From positions 88,242-152,241 of the forward strand of contig JBKHJO010000001.1 of the NCBI GenBank assembly GCA_046538105.1: 64,000 bases of DNA. The letters are read 5' to 3'. Within the stretch, counting starts at the first letter, position 1. Every line of letters begins with the position of its first letter. A program made the position numbers and the translations under genes. Positions 43,969 through 51,892 of this stretch are shown piece by piece. The notes under the pieces are model-generated. The model did no database searches and was not told where the DNA came from. It worked only from the letters and a program-made list of their open reading frames with translations. This stretch comes from JAWLEV01 sp046538105 (GTDB taxonomy: Bacteria > Chloroflexota > Anaerolineae > UBA1429).

Positions 43969-45212
43969 GAACGCAGGAGTTCGTTTGCTTAGCGGCAGTG
44001 TGTTTTATCATACTGGGAATTGCCGTGCCGCGGCGTGTGGAGGCGTGCGAGGATCCCGGGGAGGGATATACCGCTCCAGTTACGGCCCATTATGGGGTGG
44101 AGAAGACGCTTCCACCTCCCTCCCCTCTGCTGCGCCCGCAGCAAGAAGATCCGACGCCCACCCTTACAGAGGAAGAAAAACTGCAGGATCTTTCCGAACA
44201 ACTGGATGCTGCGCGGGACGAACTCGATTGGGAGGAGGCATTGCGTCTCATAGACGAGATCAGGGCTATCGATCCCGAATATGATGATATAGAGAAAAAG
44301 AAATATGATGCACACATAGGCTATGGGTATCATCTGTTCAATGAGGGAGATTGTTCGGGAGCCCTCACGCAGTTTCGGGCAGCCCTGGAGTTGCAGCCGG
44401 AGGGAGCGGAAGCAGAGTTGGGGTTGGAGTTATTGGACCGTTATTGTGCCACACCCCTTCCGCCTACATCGACCCCCACCCCGGGGCCGACACTGGCGCC
44501 GACGGACACCCCCGTCCCCGACGCCACGTCGACTCCGCAGGCCCCCACCTCTCCTATCACCTACACGGTGCAGGCCGGAGATACCCTATATAGTCTGGCC
44601 AAACGCCACGATACCACTGTGCAGGCCATCATGCAGGCAAATGGTATGATGAGTTACCTGATACATGTGGGCGACGTGATCTGGATGCCGGTCAGCGGGG
44701 CGGTGCCTCCCGGGCCCATCGTGCATATCGTCCAGCCAGGAGAGACCCTCTATTCCATTGCCCAGCAGTACGGAACGACGGTCTGGGCCATCAGGATGGC
44801 CAATAACCTTCCCGGATACACGGTCTGGGCCTACAGTGCCCTGTTTATCCCCACCACGGCTCAGCCTGGAGCCATCATACATATCGTCCAGCCAGGAGAG
44901 ACCCTTTATTCCATCGCCAATCGATACGATACGACGGTTCCCCTGTTGATGATGGCGAATGGTCTAGATACCTACGAGATCCGCGTCTATCAGAGGCTAT
45001 TCATTCCCTCGGAGGATTGGGCCACCTGGCCGCCTGATTGGTCGCCAAAGCCTCCGGGACCTCCGTCCCATCCCCATGTATACATTGTAAAGCGCGGAGA
45101 TACGCTATATAGTATCGCCAGGCGTTTTGGAACCACGGTGGGGGCTCTCATGGGGGCTAACGGTTTGTCCAATTCTCGTATTGTGGTTGGTATGAGACTG
45201 CGGATACCGTAA
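43962..45212 (+). CDS. Secreted protein with TPR-like region and four LysM domains
   Basis: A 416-aa protein with a signal peptide (FVCLAAVCFIILGIAV, likely cleavage after VEA), a short helical repeat region (LSEQLDAARDELDWEEALRL), a Pro/Thr linker and four LysM domains, each beginning with a Y/H-x-V-x-x-G-D/E-T-L-Y-S-[IL]-A motif (four units, from about residue 193). LysM units bind peptidoglycan. Units 2 and 3 share a 26-base identical DNA block, a recent duplication. It lies inside the pilus operon between PilO and PilM. ATG 43962 is preferred over 43956 because GGAGG has 7-base spacing. It may anchor the pilus machinery to the wall. Confidence 0.85.
   Translation: MVRTQEFVCLAAVCFIILGIAVPRRVEACEDPGEGYTAPVTAHYGVEKTLPPPSPLLRPQQEDPTPTLTEEEKLQDLSEQLDAARDELDWEEALRLIDEIRAIDPEYDDIEKKKYDAHIGYGYHLFNEGDCSGALTQFRAALELQPEGAEAELGLELLDRYCATPLPPTSTPTPGPTLAPTDTPVPDATSTPQAPTSPITYTVQAGDTLYSLAKRHDTTVQAIMQANGMMSYLIHVGDVIWMPVSGAVPPGPIVHIVQPGETLYSIAQQYGTTVWAIRMANNLPGYTVWAYSALFIPTTAQPGAIIHIVQPGETLYSIANRYDTTVPLLMMANGLDTYEIRVYQRLFIPSEDWATWPPDWSPKPPGPPSHPHVYIVKRGDTLYSIARRFGTTVGALMGANGLSNSRIVVGMRLRIP
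44724..44905 (+). repeat. Internal duplication in the LysM gene
   Basis: The same 26-base block occurs at 44724-44749 and 44880-44905, spaced 156 bases (52 codons), one LysM unit. It encodes HIVQPGETL in both units. Neighbouring parts have diverged. Confidence 0.8.
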
Positions 45213-45229
45213 GAGGAGGGATGCGTTAT

Positions 45230-46123
45230 ATGGGGCTATTTAACAGACTGGGCACAGAGGGCGTGGTCACCCTGGCATTTGAGACAGAGGAACTGCGTTT
45301 TCTGGCCGCAGAGGGCGCTCGCGTGATCAACTGGGGAAGGGTTTCCCTGCCCAGGGGGTTGGTGTCCGAGGGTCTGATTACCAGTGCCGTCGAGATGGGC
45401 GAGATATTGGATGATCTTTTCAAAGAGCAGGGGCTGGGTCGCAGGCGCGTTATTACCGGCGTGAGCGCCCTGCGCTCTGTGCCGCGAATGATCACCATGC
45501 CCCGGCTGCAGGCTTCCGTTTTGCAGGAGGCGATCTCGCGGGAGGCCAAGAAGGAGATGCCCGTCCCCCTGGATGATCTGTATCTATCGTGGGAATCCAT
45601 CCCCGGCGCAGGAGAGCAACAGCACGTGTATCTGTTGGGGGTACCCCGTGAGTTTATCGATGCGCAGGTGCAGTCCCTGGAGGCAGCAGGAATTCGTCCC
45701 TTTGTCATGGATCTGAAACCCCTGGCCCTGGTGCGCGCCGTGGGGGAACCGATGGCCATCCTGGTCAACATGGAGTCCCATGCACTGGACATTGTGCTCG
45801 TCGTGGACTATTTGCCGGCCATCATGCGTGCCTTTTCCTTTGCAGAGGAGGGGGTGAGTCAGCAGGCCAAGCGCGATCAACTACTCGATGAACTGACTCA
45901 GACGGTTCGCTTTTACAATGACGGGCATGGCAATGCACCCATAAGTTCCTCCACCCCCGTGTATGTCATGGGCAAACTTTTGGGCGGTCCGGAAGAGGTC
46001 GATTATCTGACGAGCGTCCTCGATAGACCCGTGGAAACTCCCCAGGCCCCCATGGATTGCCCGGAGGAACTGCCCGTGCCAGAGTATATGACAAATCTCG
46101 GATTGGCGCTTAAAGGGGCGTAG
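45230..46123 (+). CDS. PilM-like actin-fold pilus assembly protein
   Basis: A 297-aa cytoplasmic protein of the PilM (FtsA-like) family, which binds the N-terminus of PilN. It shows the strand start VVTLAFETEELRFLAAEG, ITGVSALRSVPRMITMPRL, ISREAKKEMPVPLDDLYLSW, VMDLKPLALVRAVGEP and VYVMGKLLGG. It is shorter than typical PilM (about 350) by loss of part of the last subdomain. ATG 45230 has AGGAGGG with 9-base spacing; ATG 45221 abuts the site. The order PilN-PilO-LysM-PilM differs from the common PilM-N-O-P. Confidence 0.82.
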   Translation: MGLFNRLGTEGVVTLAFETEELRFLAAEGARVINWGRVSLPRGLVSEGLITSAVEMGEILDDLFKEQGLGRRRVITGVSALRSVPRMITMPRLQASVLQEAISREAKKEMPVPLDDLYLSWESIPGAGEQQHVYLLGVPREFIDAQVQSLEAAGIRPFVMDLKPLALVRAVGEPMAILVNMESHALDIVLVVDYLPAIMRAFSFAEEGVSQQAKRDQLLDELTQTVRFYNDGHGNAPISSSTPVYVMGKLLGGPEEVDYLTSVLDRPVETPQAPMDCPEELPVPEYMTNLGLALKGA

Positions 46124-46129
46124 CGGTCA

Positions 46130-46960
46130 ATGCATGGATATCTTGCCTATGGTCTGGTGGGTCTCGTGGTGGGAAGTTTTCTCAATGTGGTCATCGACCG
46201 CCTGCCGGCCGGGAGATCCCTTCTGCATCCTCCCTCACATTGCTCCTCCTGTGGCCGCGAACTGTCGCCTCTGGAGTTGATTCCCGTACTCAGTTATCTG
46301 GTGTTGGGCGGTCGCTGCCGAACATGTGGTGCGCCCATTCCCCCCCGTGTCCTGGTTGTGGAGATATTGACGGGGCTGGTGTTCGCCCTTCTTTATGGAG
46401 TGTATGGTGCGACCCTGCAACTCCTTATCGCCACGGTGTACGCCTGCGTGCTTTTCGCAGTGATGTTCATCGATCTGGAACATATGTTGATTCCCAACAC
46501 CCTTGTCCTGCCTGCGACGGGCTTTGCGCTGCTGATGACACCCTTTTGGCGGCTTCCTTTTCATCCTCGATTTCGTGGCGCCGTGCTGCGGTTCCTGCAG
46601 AATATCGGCGCTCACACTGGTTTCTCCCTCTTTGTATTGAACGTGTCGAGCCAGATTGCGGGCGGGTTGCTGGGCTTTTTGATCTTTTTGCTCATCTGGT
46701 TCGTGACCCTGAAGGTCATGGGCGTCGATGCCATGGGCTTTGGTGACGTGAAACTGGCAGCCTTTTGCGGGCTCGTCGTCGCGTTTCCAGGGATTCTCAT
46801 CGCCGTATTTGGCTCTTTTATCCTTGGCGGTCTGGTGGGAGGTATACTTTTGGCCAGTGGGATGGCCGACCGCAAGACGCCTGTTCCCTTTGCCCCCTTT
46901 TTAGTGACGACGACCTTTTTCCTCATGGTGTCTGGGGAAGCCCTGTTGTTTTTTATCTGA
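46130..46960 (+). CDS. Prepilin peptidase (leader peptidase/N-methyltransferase)
   Basis: A 276-aa polytopic aspartyl protease of the PilD/GspO family that cleaves prepilins and methylates the new N-terminus. The zinc motif is CSSCGREL and CRTCGAPI (two CxxC). Catalytic Asp sites are FIDLEHMLIPN and MGFGDVKLAAFCG. Eight helices are expected. It lies 6 bases after PilM; the two prepilins it would process are 1.4 and 2 kb downstream. Confidence 0.95.
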   Translation: MHGYLAYGLVGLVVGSFLNVVIDRLPAGRSLLHPPSHCSSCGRELSPLELIPVLSYLVLGGRCRTCGAPIPPRVLVVEILTGLVFALLYGVYGATLQLLIATVYACVLFAVMFIDLEHMLIPNTLVLPATGFALLMTPFWRLPFHPRFRGAVLRFLQNIGAHTGFSLFVLNVSSQIAGGLLGFLIFLLIWFVTLKVMGVDAMGFGDVKLAAFCGLVVAFPGILIAVFGSFILGGLVGGILLASGMADRKTPVPFAPFLVTTTFFLMVSGEALLFFI

Positions 46961-47172
46961 GCCAATCCTACCCTCTACGGCGGCAGATTCAGCATAATAG
47001 GCGCGAATTTATGTGGTTTTTACCGTGTAGAGCCCTCAGACGTTCTTTAGGACTTGACAATATTCCCCCTCGTATCCATCATCAACTTATCTTTGAATCG
47101 GGCGTGCTATGCGTTGTGGATATGTGATGCACACGATGTATGATGCAGATTTCTTCTGGGAGGATTGCGGCG

Positions 47173-48324
47173 ATGGATTTCCCTGTTAGCGAGGGGCAGA
47201 ATGTACGAGAACGAGTGGGAGAGGGCAAGTCATGCGAGGATATCGACGAGTTGTTGCGCCTGACAGCGCGGGAGGAGGCGTCAGATATTCATCTCAAGGT
47301 GGGCAGCCCTCCCGTGCTGCGTATCAATGGCGATCTCGTGCAACAGTCCCAGTATGCCCCTCTTGCCGTGGAGGCTCTGGAGGGTTTTTATGAGCAACTC
47401 ACGACATCAGAGCAACGGCAGCGTTTCGATCGGGACCTGGAGTTGGATATGTCGTACGGGCTCAAGGGGGTGGCGCGATTCCGGGTCAACATCGCGAGCC
47501 AGCGTAACACCCTAACCATCGTCATGCGCCGTTTGAGTTCGGAGGTACCGGGCATCGATACGTTGGGACTGCCCGGGGCCTGTAAGGAGTTGGTGATGAA
47601 GCCCCGGGGCCTCATCCTGGTCACCGGTCCCACGGGGAGTGGCAAGTCCACCACGCTGGCGTCCATGATCGACTATCTCAACCAGCGTGAGGCGCGGCGT
47701 ATCATCACCATCGAGGATCCCATCGAATACCTCTTTCCCGACAAGAGGAGTTTCATCACCCAGCGCGAGTTAGGGAGCGATACCAGGAGTTTTGCCGATG
47801 CGCTAAAACACGCCCTGCGTCAGGATCCGGATGTGGTTCTCGTGGGAGAGATGCGGGACCTGGAGACCATCGCCTCGGCCATCACGGCGGCGGAGACGGG
47901 TCACCTGGTGCTTTCCACCCTGCATACGGCGGGAGCAGCCCTCACAGTCGATCGTATCGTGGACGTCTTTCCTCCCCACCAACAAGAACAGGTGCGGGTG
48001 CAGTTGGCCAACATCCTGGAGGGGGTGCTTTCCCAGGCCCTGGTACCCACGGTGGATGGCGAGGGGCGGGCTGCTGCCGTGGAGGTGATGCTGGCCACCT
48101 CGGCGGTGCGCAATATGGTGCGCGAGGGCAAGTCCCACCAACTTCCGGGGGTGATAGAGACGGGCCAGCGGGCGGGGATGCAGACGCTGGACCAGGCACT
48201 GATGGCCCTACTGCGACGGGGATTGATCACCCGCGAGGCGGTACTGGCTCGGGCCAACAATCCCGATTATCTGCGCTCGCGCATGGCACAGGAGGAGGTG
48301 AACGGCGGCCAACGGCACCGGTGA
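47173..48324 (+). CDS. pilT: PilT-type twitching/retraction ATPase
   Basis: A 383-aa secretion-ATPase family protein. Walker A is GPTGSGKST with Lys158, the Asp box has TIEDPIEYLF, the Walker B stretch is VVLVGEMRDLETI, and the His box LSTLHTAGAA. The signature AVRNMVREGKSHQLPGVIET is that of PilT rather than PilB, so it should power retraction. ATG 47173 follows GGGAGG by 9 bases; an upstream in-frame start lacks a site. The 212-base gap upstream (46961-47172) shows no secure signal. No PilB extension ATPase is in the window. Confidence 0.93.
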   Translation: MDFPVSEGQNVRERVGEGKSCEDIDELLRLTAREEASDIHLKVGSPPVLRINGDLVQQSQYAPLAVEALEGFYEQLTTSEQRQRFDRDLELDMSYGLKGVARFRVNIASQRNTLTIVMRRLSSEVPGIDTLGLPGACKELVMKPRGLILVTGPTGSGKSTTLASMIDYLNQREARRIITIEDPIEYLFPDKRSFITQRELGSDTRSFADALKHALRQDPDVVLVGEMRDLETIASAITAAETGHLVLSTLHTAGAALTVDRIVDVFPPHQQEQVRVQLANILEGVLSQALVPTVDGEGRAAAVEVMLATSAVRNMVREGKSHQLPGVIETGQRAGMQTLDQALMALLRRGLITREAVLARANNPDYLRSRMAQEEVNGGQRHR

Positions 48325-48346
48325 GGCGGTCGGTGTGGAGGGAGCG

Positions 48347-48799
48347 ATGCGTGGAATAGTATGGGCAGGAGAGAGGTGGAGAGTGAGAGGACAGCGCGGA
48401 TTCACTCTAATGGAACTGTTGATGGTACTGGGTATTTTGGGCATTCTGGTGGGTATCGTGGCTGTGGGCATGGGGGACATTGTGGCCATGGCCACCCGTC
48501 GTGCCATGCGCTCCGAATGGGAGATTGTGGAAAGGGCCATGGATGCCTATACCATCCAGGCGGCGAACGCCGAGGCGATGCCGACCATCGCACCATGTAC
48601 GACGCCGTCGGTGATCACGGGATCCCAATCCCTGGGGTTTCGCGAATATCTCAGGCATGATACCACGTACTATTATACGTGGGAGGCGGGGGGAGAGAAT
48701 CTGGTGGTGCAGGATGCGGGGACCACGGTGGAGGGGAGCCAGCGTTACAGCGACATGGAGTTGTTCGTCTATACGTCGGGGCAGTGGGTGAGGCAATAA
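48347..48799 (+). CDS. Type IV prepilin-like protein 1
   Basis: A 150-aa pilin-like protein with a 24-residue basic leader ending RGQRG, cut before FTLMELLMVL; Glu at +5 is present. The hydrophobic segment runs LLMVLGILGILVGIVAVGM. The C-terminal domain has YLRHDTTYYYTWEAG, shared with prepilin 2. One Cys is in APCTTP. ATG at 48347 follows GGAGGGAG. Likely a minor or major pilin; which one is unknown. Confidence 0.92.
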   Translation: MRGIVWAGERWRVRGQRGFTLMELLMVLGILGILVGIVAVGMGDIVAMATRRAMRSEWEIVERAMDAYTIQAANAEAMPTIAPCTTPSVITGSQSLGFREYLRHDTTYYYTWEAGGENLVVQDAGTTVEGSQRYSDMELFVYTSGQWVRQ

Positions 48800-49018
48800 C
48801 CCCAGGGTGCGCCAGGCCCTTTATGAAAACTTTAGTCGTGATTTATGTCCTCCTTACGCGAGAATGCCTTATTCCATGTTATGATAGGACTAGAGGAAAG
48901 GGAAGCGTGGCACTGGATGGGAAAGGAGGATGGAGTCTCAGGAGGTACAATAGCCAGAGAAGGGGTGTAGGAGATCGTTCGCAAAAGAGTTGTTGACTGT
49001 AGTATGGAGGAAAAAAGA

Positions 49019-49414
49019 ATGCGTCAAGAGCATGGATTTACGCTTATCGAGTTGTTGATCGTGCTGGCCATCCTGGGCATCCTGGTGGGCATCGTGGCCA
49101 TGAGTGTGGGGGGACTGACCGACACGGCCACCAAACGGAGCATGACTTCCGAGTACGGGACGGTGCAGACGGCCATCGATACCTATCATACGCAGGATGT
49201 GGTGGTAGAAGGGGAAGATTCGATACCTGACCAGAGTGAAGAAATACAGATACAGGGAGGAGACACGGTTACAGACACATTTGGCCAGTATCTCAAGCGC
49301 GACACCAAGTACTATTATACATGGGCTGACGATGGCGAGGATCTTACGGTCTATGAATCGGATGAGGATGACGCTATGTCCTATGATGGTTCTGATTGGG
49401 AGAACGACGATTAG
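49019..49414 (+). CDS. Type IV prepilin-like protein 2
   Basis: A 131-aa prepilin-like protein with a 6-residue leader (MRQEHG), the cut then FTLIELLIVLAILGILVGIV, and Glu at +5. The C-terminus contains YLKRDTKYYYTWADDGED and a very acidic tail ending SDWENDD. It shares YL-x-x-D-T-x-YYYTW with prepilin 1, so they are tandem paralogs. GGAGG is 8 bases before the ATG. A strong terminator follows, which ends the operon. No clear promoter could be placed in the 219-base gap before it. Confidence 0.93.
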   Translation: MRQEHGFTLIELLIVLAILGILVGIVAMSVGGLTDTATKRSMTSEYGTVQTAIDTYHTQDVVVEGEDSIPDQSEEIQIQGGDTVTDTFGQYLKRDTKYYYTWADDGEDLTVYESDEDDAMSYDGSDWENDD

Positions 49415-49470
49415 CAAACTGGGAAGTGAATGATAGCTTATTCACAACCAAAGGACGAATGCGTTTTTGT

Positions 49471-49498
49471 GGCCCGCCTGACGGCGGGCCGTTTTTTT
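49471..49498 (+). terminator. Rho-independent terminator ending the pilus operon
   Basis: Stem GGCCCGCC (49471-49478) with GGCGGGCC (49483-49490), 4-base loop, then G and seven T. One of the clearest terminators in the window. Confidence 0.9.
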
Positions 49499-49567
49499 GT
49501 GCTCCTTTTGGGATCCCTCTATGACCCCGTAACCCTTTTAGTCGTCTCGTGTTTTGGCTATCTGGAC

Positions 49568-49596
49568 TTGTGAACGGCATTCTGCTGGGGTATAAT
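49568..49596 (+). promoter_or_regulatory. Promoter of acpP
   Basis: TTGTGA (49568-49573), 17-base spacer, TATAAT (49591-49596), followed by GAGGAGG before the ATG at 49653. Confidence 0.65.
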
Positions 49597-49652
49597 GCAG
49601 GGCAGTGTCGTCACGTGGATTTTGACAGCATATGGAAAGAGGAGGATCGTCT

Positions 49653-49886
49653 ATGGATATTCTTGATCGCGTCAGGACCATCATTGTGGAGCAGTTGGGC
49701 GTGGAGGCGTCGGAGGTTACCGAGGAGGCGCGGTTCCGGGAGGATCTGGAGGCCGACTCGCTGGATCTGGTGGAACTGATCATGGAGTTCGAGGACGAGT
49801 TCGGGGGCCAGATCTCGGACGAGGATGCGCAGAGCATAGAGACGGTGGGCGATGCGGTAGAGTATATCGAAGAGCATTTCGTCTAG
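49653..49886 (+). CDS. acpP: Acyl carrier protein
   Basis: A 77-aa acidic four-helix protein with the phosphopantetheine Ser36 in EADSLDLVELIM. It begins MDILDRVRTIIVEQLGVEAS. It carries acyl chains in fatty-acid synthesis. GAGGAGG is 7 bases before the ATG. No fab genes are adjacent, as is common for acpP in some lineages. The neighbour DegV-fold protein 96 bases downstream may also handle fatty acids. Confidence 0.93.
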   Translation: MDILDRVRTIIVEQLGVEASEVTEEARFREDLEADSLDLVELIMEFEDEFGGQISDEDAQSIETVGDAVEYIEEHFV

Positions 49887-49982
49887 GAGCGCCCCGACCA
49901 TCATTTCAAAAAGTGGGGATGCTGGGGAATGATCACCTCAGTGTCCCTTTTTCTTTTCTCAGGTACTTGGAGGATAGCGTTT

Positions 49983-50867
49983 TTGTCTCGCGTTGCCATA
50001 GTGACAGACAGCACGGCGAGCCTGCCCCAGGAGATGTATGGGCGGTATCACATCTCTGTGGTGCCGTACTATCTTCAGATTGGGGGGCAGAGTTATCGAG
50101 ATGGCATGGATATCTCGCCCACCGAGATCAACACGCATATGGAACAACTCTCCATCGAGAATGACGTCCCCACTACCTCCAACCCGGGCCCTGGTGACTA
50201 TGTGCGGGCCTACAGGGAGGCCAGCGAATGGGCGGAGGCGGTCGTCTCGCTGCACATGACCTCCGAAGGAAGCGGCGCATACCAGTCGGCAATCATCGGA
50301 TGCCGGATGATGCAGGAGCGGGATCCCGATCTGTGCATACGGGTCATAGATACACGCAATGTCTCCATGGCTCATGGGTGGATGGCCCTACAAGCCGCGC
50401 GGTCGGCTGCGACGGGGGCGTCCCTTGAGGAGGTCGTGGGTCTTGTGGAGAGGATGATTCCTCATACACGTATGATTCAGACGGCGGACACCCTACGCTA
50501 TCTCTATATGGGGGGGCGTATCGGCAGGGCCCGCCACCTGTTGGGCTCGATGCTGAATATCAAGCCCCTGATCAGCATGGAGGATGGGCTCATCACCACT
50601 CTGGGGGTGGTTCGCAGCCGAGGCCAGGCATACAGGCGGATCGCCTCGCTGCTGGCCAGGGCGGTGGACGAGGGCAGCGAGGTGAGGGTGGCCCTCACCC
50701 ACGCCGCGGCGCGTGGGGAGGCGGAAAAACTTTGTGAGGCGATAAAAGAGCACGTCGTTACCGTGGAGGTGCTGTACTGTGATCTCTCGCCCGCGCTGAC
50801 GGTGCACAGCGGGCCAGGGACGGTGGGAGTGTGCTATGTCCCCGAGGCGGTATTGAGCCCGGATTAG
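49983..50867 (+). CDS. DegV/FakB-family fatty-acid-binding protein
   Basis: A 294-aa DegV-fold protein. It has VTDSTASLPQEMY, PTTSNPGPGDY, SEGSGAYQSA, VIDTRNVSMAHGWMAL and LRYLYMGGRIGRA, the motifs by which FakB binds a fatty acid for phosphorylation by FakA. TTG 49983 has GGAGGAT 9 bases upstream. It follows acpP at short distance, so together they may feed acyl chains. It overlaps the end of the convergent recombinase-like gene by 4 bases. FakA is not visible. Confidence 0.85.
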   Translation: MSRVAIVTDSTASLPQEMYGRYHISVVPYYLQIGGQSYRDGMDISPTEINTHMEQLSIENDVPTTSNPGPGDYVRAYREASEWAEAVVSLHMTSEGSGAYQSAIIGCRMMQERDPDLCIRVIDTRNVSMAHGWMALQAARSAATGASLEEVVGLVERMIPHTRMIQTADTLRYLYMGGRIGRARHLLGSMLNIKPLISMEDGLITTLGVVRSRGQAYRRIASLLARAVDEGSEVRVALTHAAARGEAEKLCEAIKEHVVTVEVLYCDLSPALTVHSGPGTVGVCYVPEAVLSPD

Positions 50868-51814
50868 AGGGGCCCCTGGCCCAGTTTTTGAATGGTGGAT
50901 AGGGTGTCCGGCCAGGCGATCTCGGACAGGCCCAAACGCTTTCGCAGACGCTCCTCGTCCATCCCCTCCTGATAGTTCCTGACCGCGCACGTCCAGCGCA
51001 GCATCTCAAAAGTGATATTGCTCCGAAGATTGGCCAGATCGGATATTTTGTGCAGCACGTATTCCAGGTTGCGGGCCGTACATTCAAAGAGTTTTTCCTG
51101 GGGCTGGTAGCGCCTGAGGTATATCTCCAGGGTGTCGATCCAGTCCTCTGGCAGGGCCAGGCGACGCCGTTTAAAGAGCAGGCGGGGTTCGTCATAATGG
51201 ATGTATACAGAGGGGGGCGTGTCGGGGGCGCCCGGGTCGATGTGCTCGAGGGCGATGTCCATGCACTCGCCCTTTTTCATTCCTGTGGAGAGAATCAGCG
51301 TGACCAGCAGGTGGGGACGGGCGTCGGGCGCCTCGTCGGCGTCGCGCATGGCCCGGGTGATAGAGAGGAGGGTCTCGATCTGGGACTCGCTGAGGATATG
51401 GGGCAGGGGGGAGTGCGCCTGACGGTGCTCCAGGGGCTCGGCGGGATCGTGGGGCAGGATGTCATAGCGGACCAGCCACTCGAAAAAGACCTTCAGGGTG
51501 GTGATGCGCCGATCCAGGGTTTTCGGCGCGCAGGGGGTATCCCGCTCCTCCTGCAGATAATGGAGAAAGTCGCGCAACTTTTTTGTGGAACACTCGCTCA
51601 GGGGCGTCGTGGGCCCGGCAAACTCGACAAAGAGCCGCATATCGCTGAGGAAGCACCTGATGGTGTTCTCGGTGAATTCCTTTTGCTCCATGTATTTCTG
51701 AAAGGGAGCGCAGGTGTCCTCCAAGGGGGATGATGGGGACAGTTCCGGTCCCTGGGGCAGATCAAGTTCTTTCAGGTTTTCCAGGGAAAAGAGTTCGAAC
51801 TGTTTCGCTGGCAT
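50864..51814 (-). CDS. Tyrosine-recombinase-like protein, apparently catalytically inactive
   Basis: A 316-aa protein with a SAM-like N-terminal core-binding domain (about 35-130: FQKYMEQKEFTENTIRCFL) and a phage-integrase-like catalytic domain (about 140-310). The nucleophilic motifs are degraded: the first Arg is Lys180 (LILSTGMKKGEC), the H-x-L-R-H box is E270-M-L-R273-W, and no Tyr follows near LGLSEIAWPD. It therefore probably binds DNA without cutting. The N-terminus has an extra leader (AKQFELFSLENLKELDLP). The promoter lies at 51848. No att sites or prophage are seen. Confidence 0.75.
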   Translation of the reverse strand: MPAKQFELFSLENLKELDLPQGPELSPSSPLEDTCAPFQKYMEQKEFTENTIRCFLSDMRLFVEFAGPTTPLSECSTKKLRDFLHYLQEERDTPCAPKTLDRRITTLKVFFEWLVRYDILPHDPAEPLEHRQAHSPLPHILSESQIETLLSITRAMRDADEAPDARPHLLVTLILSTGMKKGECMDIALEHIDPGAPDTPPSVYIHYDEPRLLFKRRRLALPEDWIDTLEIYLRRYQPQEKLFECTARNLEYVLHKISDLANLRSNITFEMLRWTCAVRNYQEGMDEERLRKRLGLSEIAWPDTLSTIQKLGQGPL

Positions 51815-51847
51815 GGGATGCCTCCCTTGTGAACTAGATTCAACATA

Positions 51848-51876
51848 AACTTATAACCAGGGAAAGATTTTGTCAA
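51848..51876 (-). promoter_or_regulatory. Promoter of the recombinase-like gene
   Basis: Minus strand TTGACA (51871-51876, consensus), 17-base spacer, TAAGTT (51848-51853). It is close to the Gfo/Idh gene start at 51893 on the other strand. Confidence 0.5.
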
Positions 51877-51892
51877 GAACGGAAAGGAAACG

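Noticed and set aside
50864..51814. Integrase of a mobile element
   Set aside because: No att repeats, transposase, phage gene or tRNA are adjacent, and the catalytic residues are lost.
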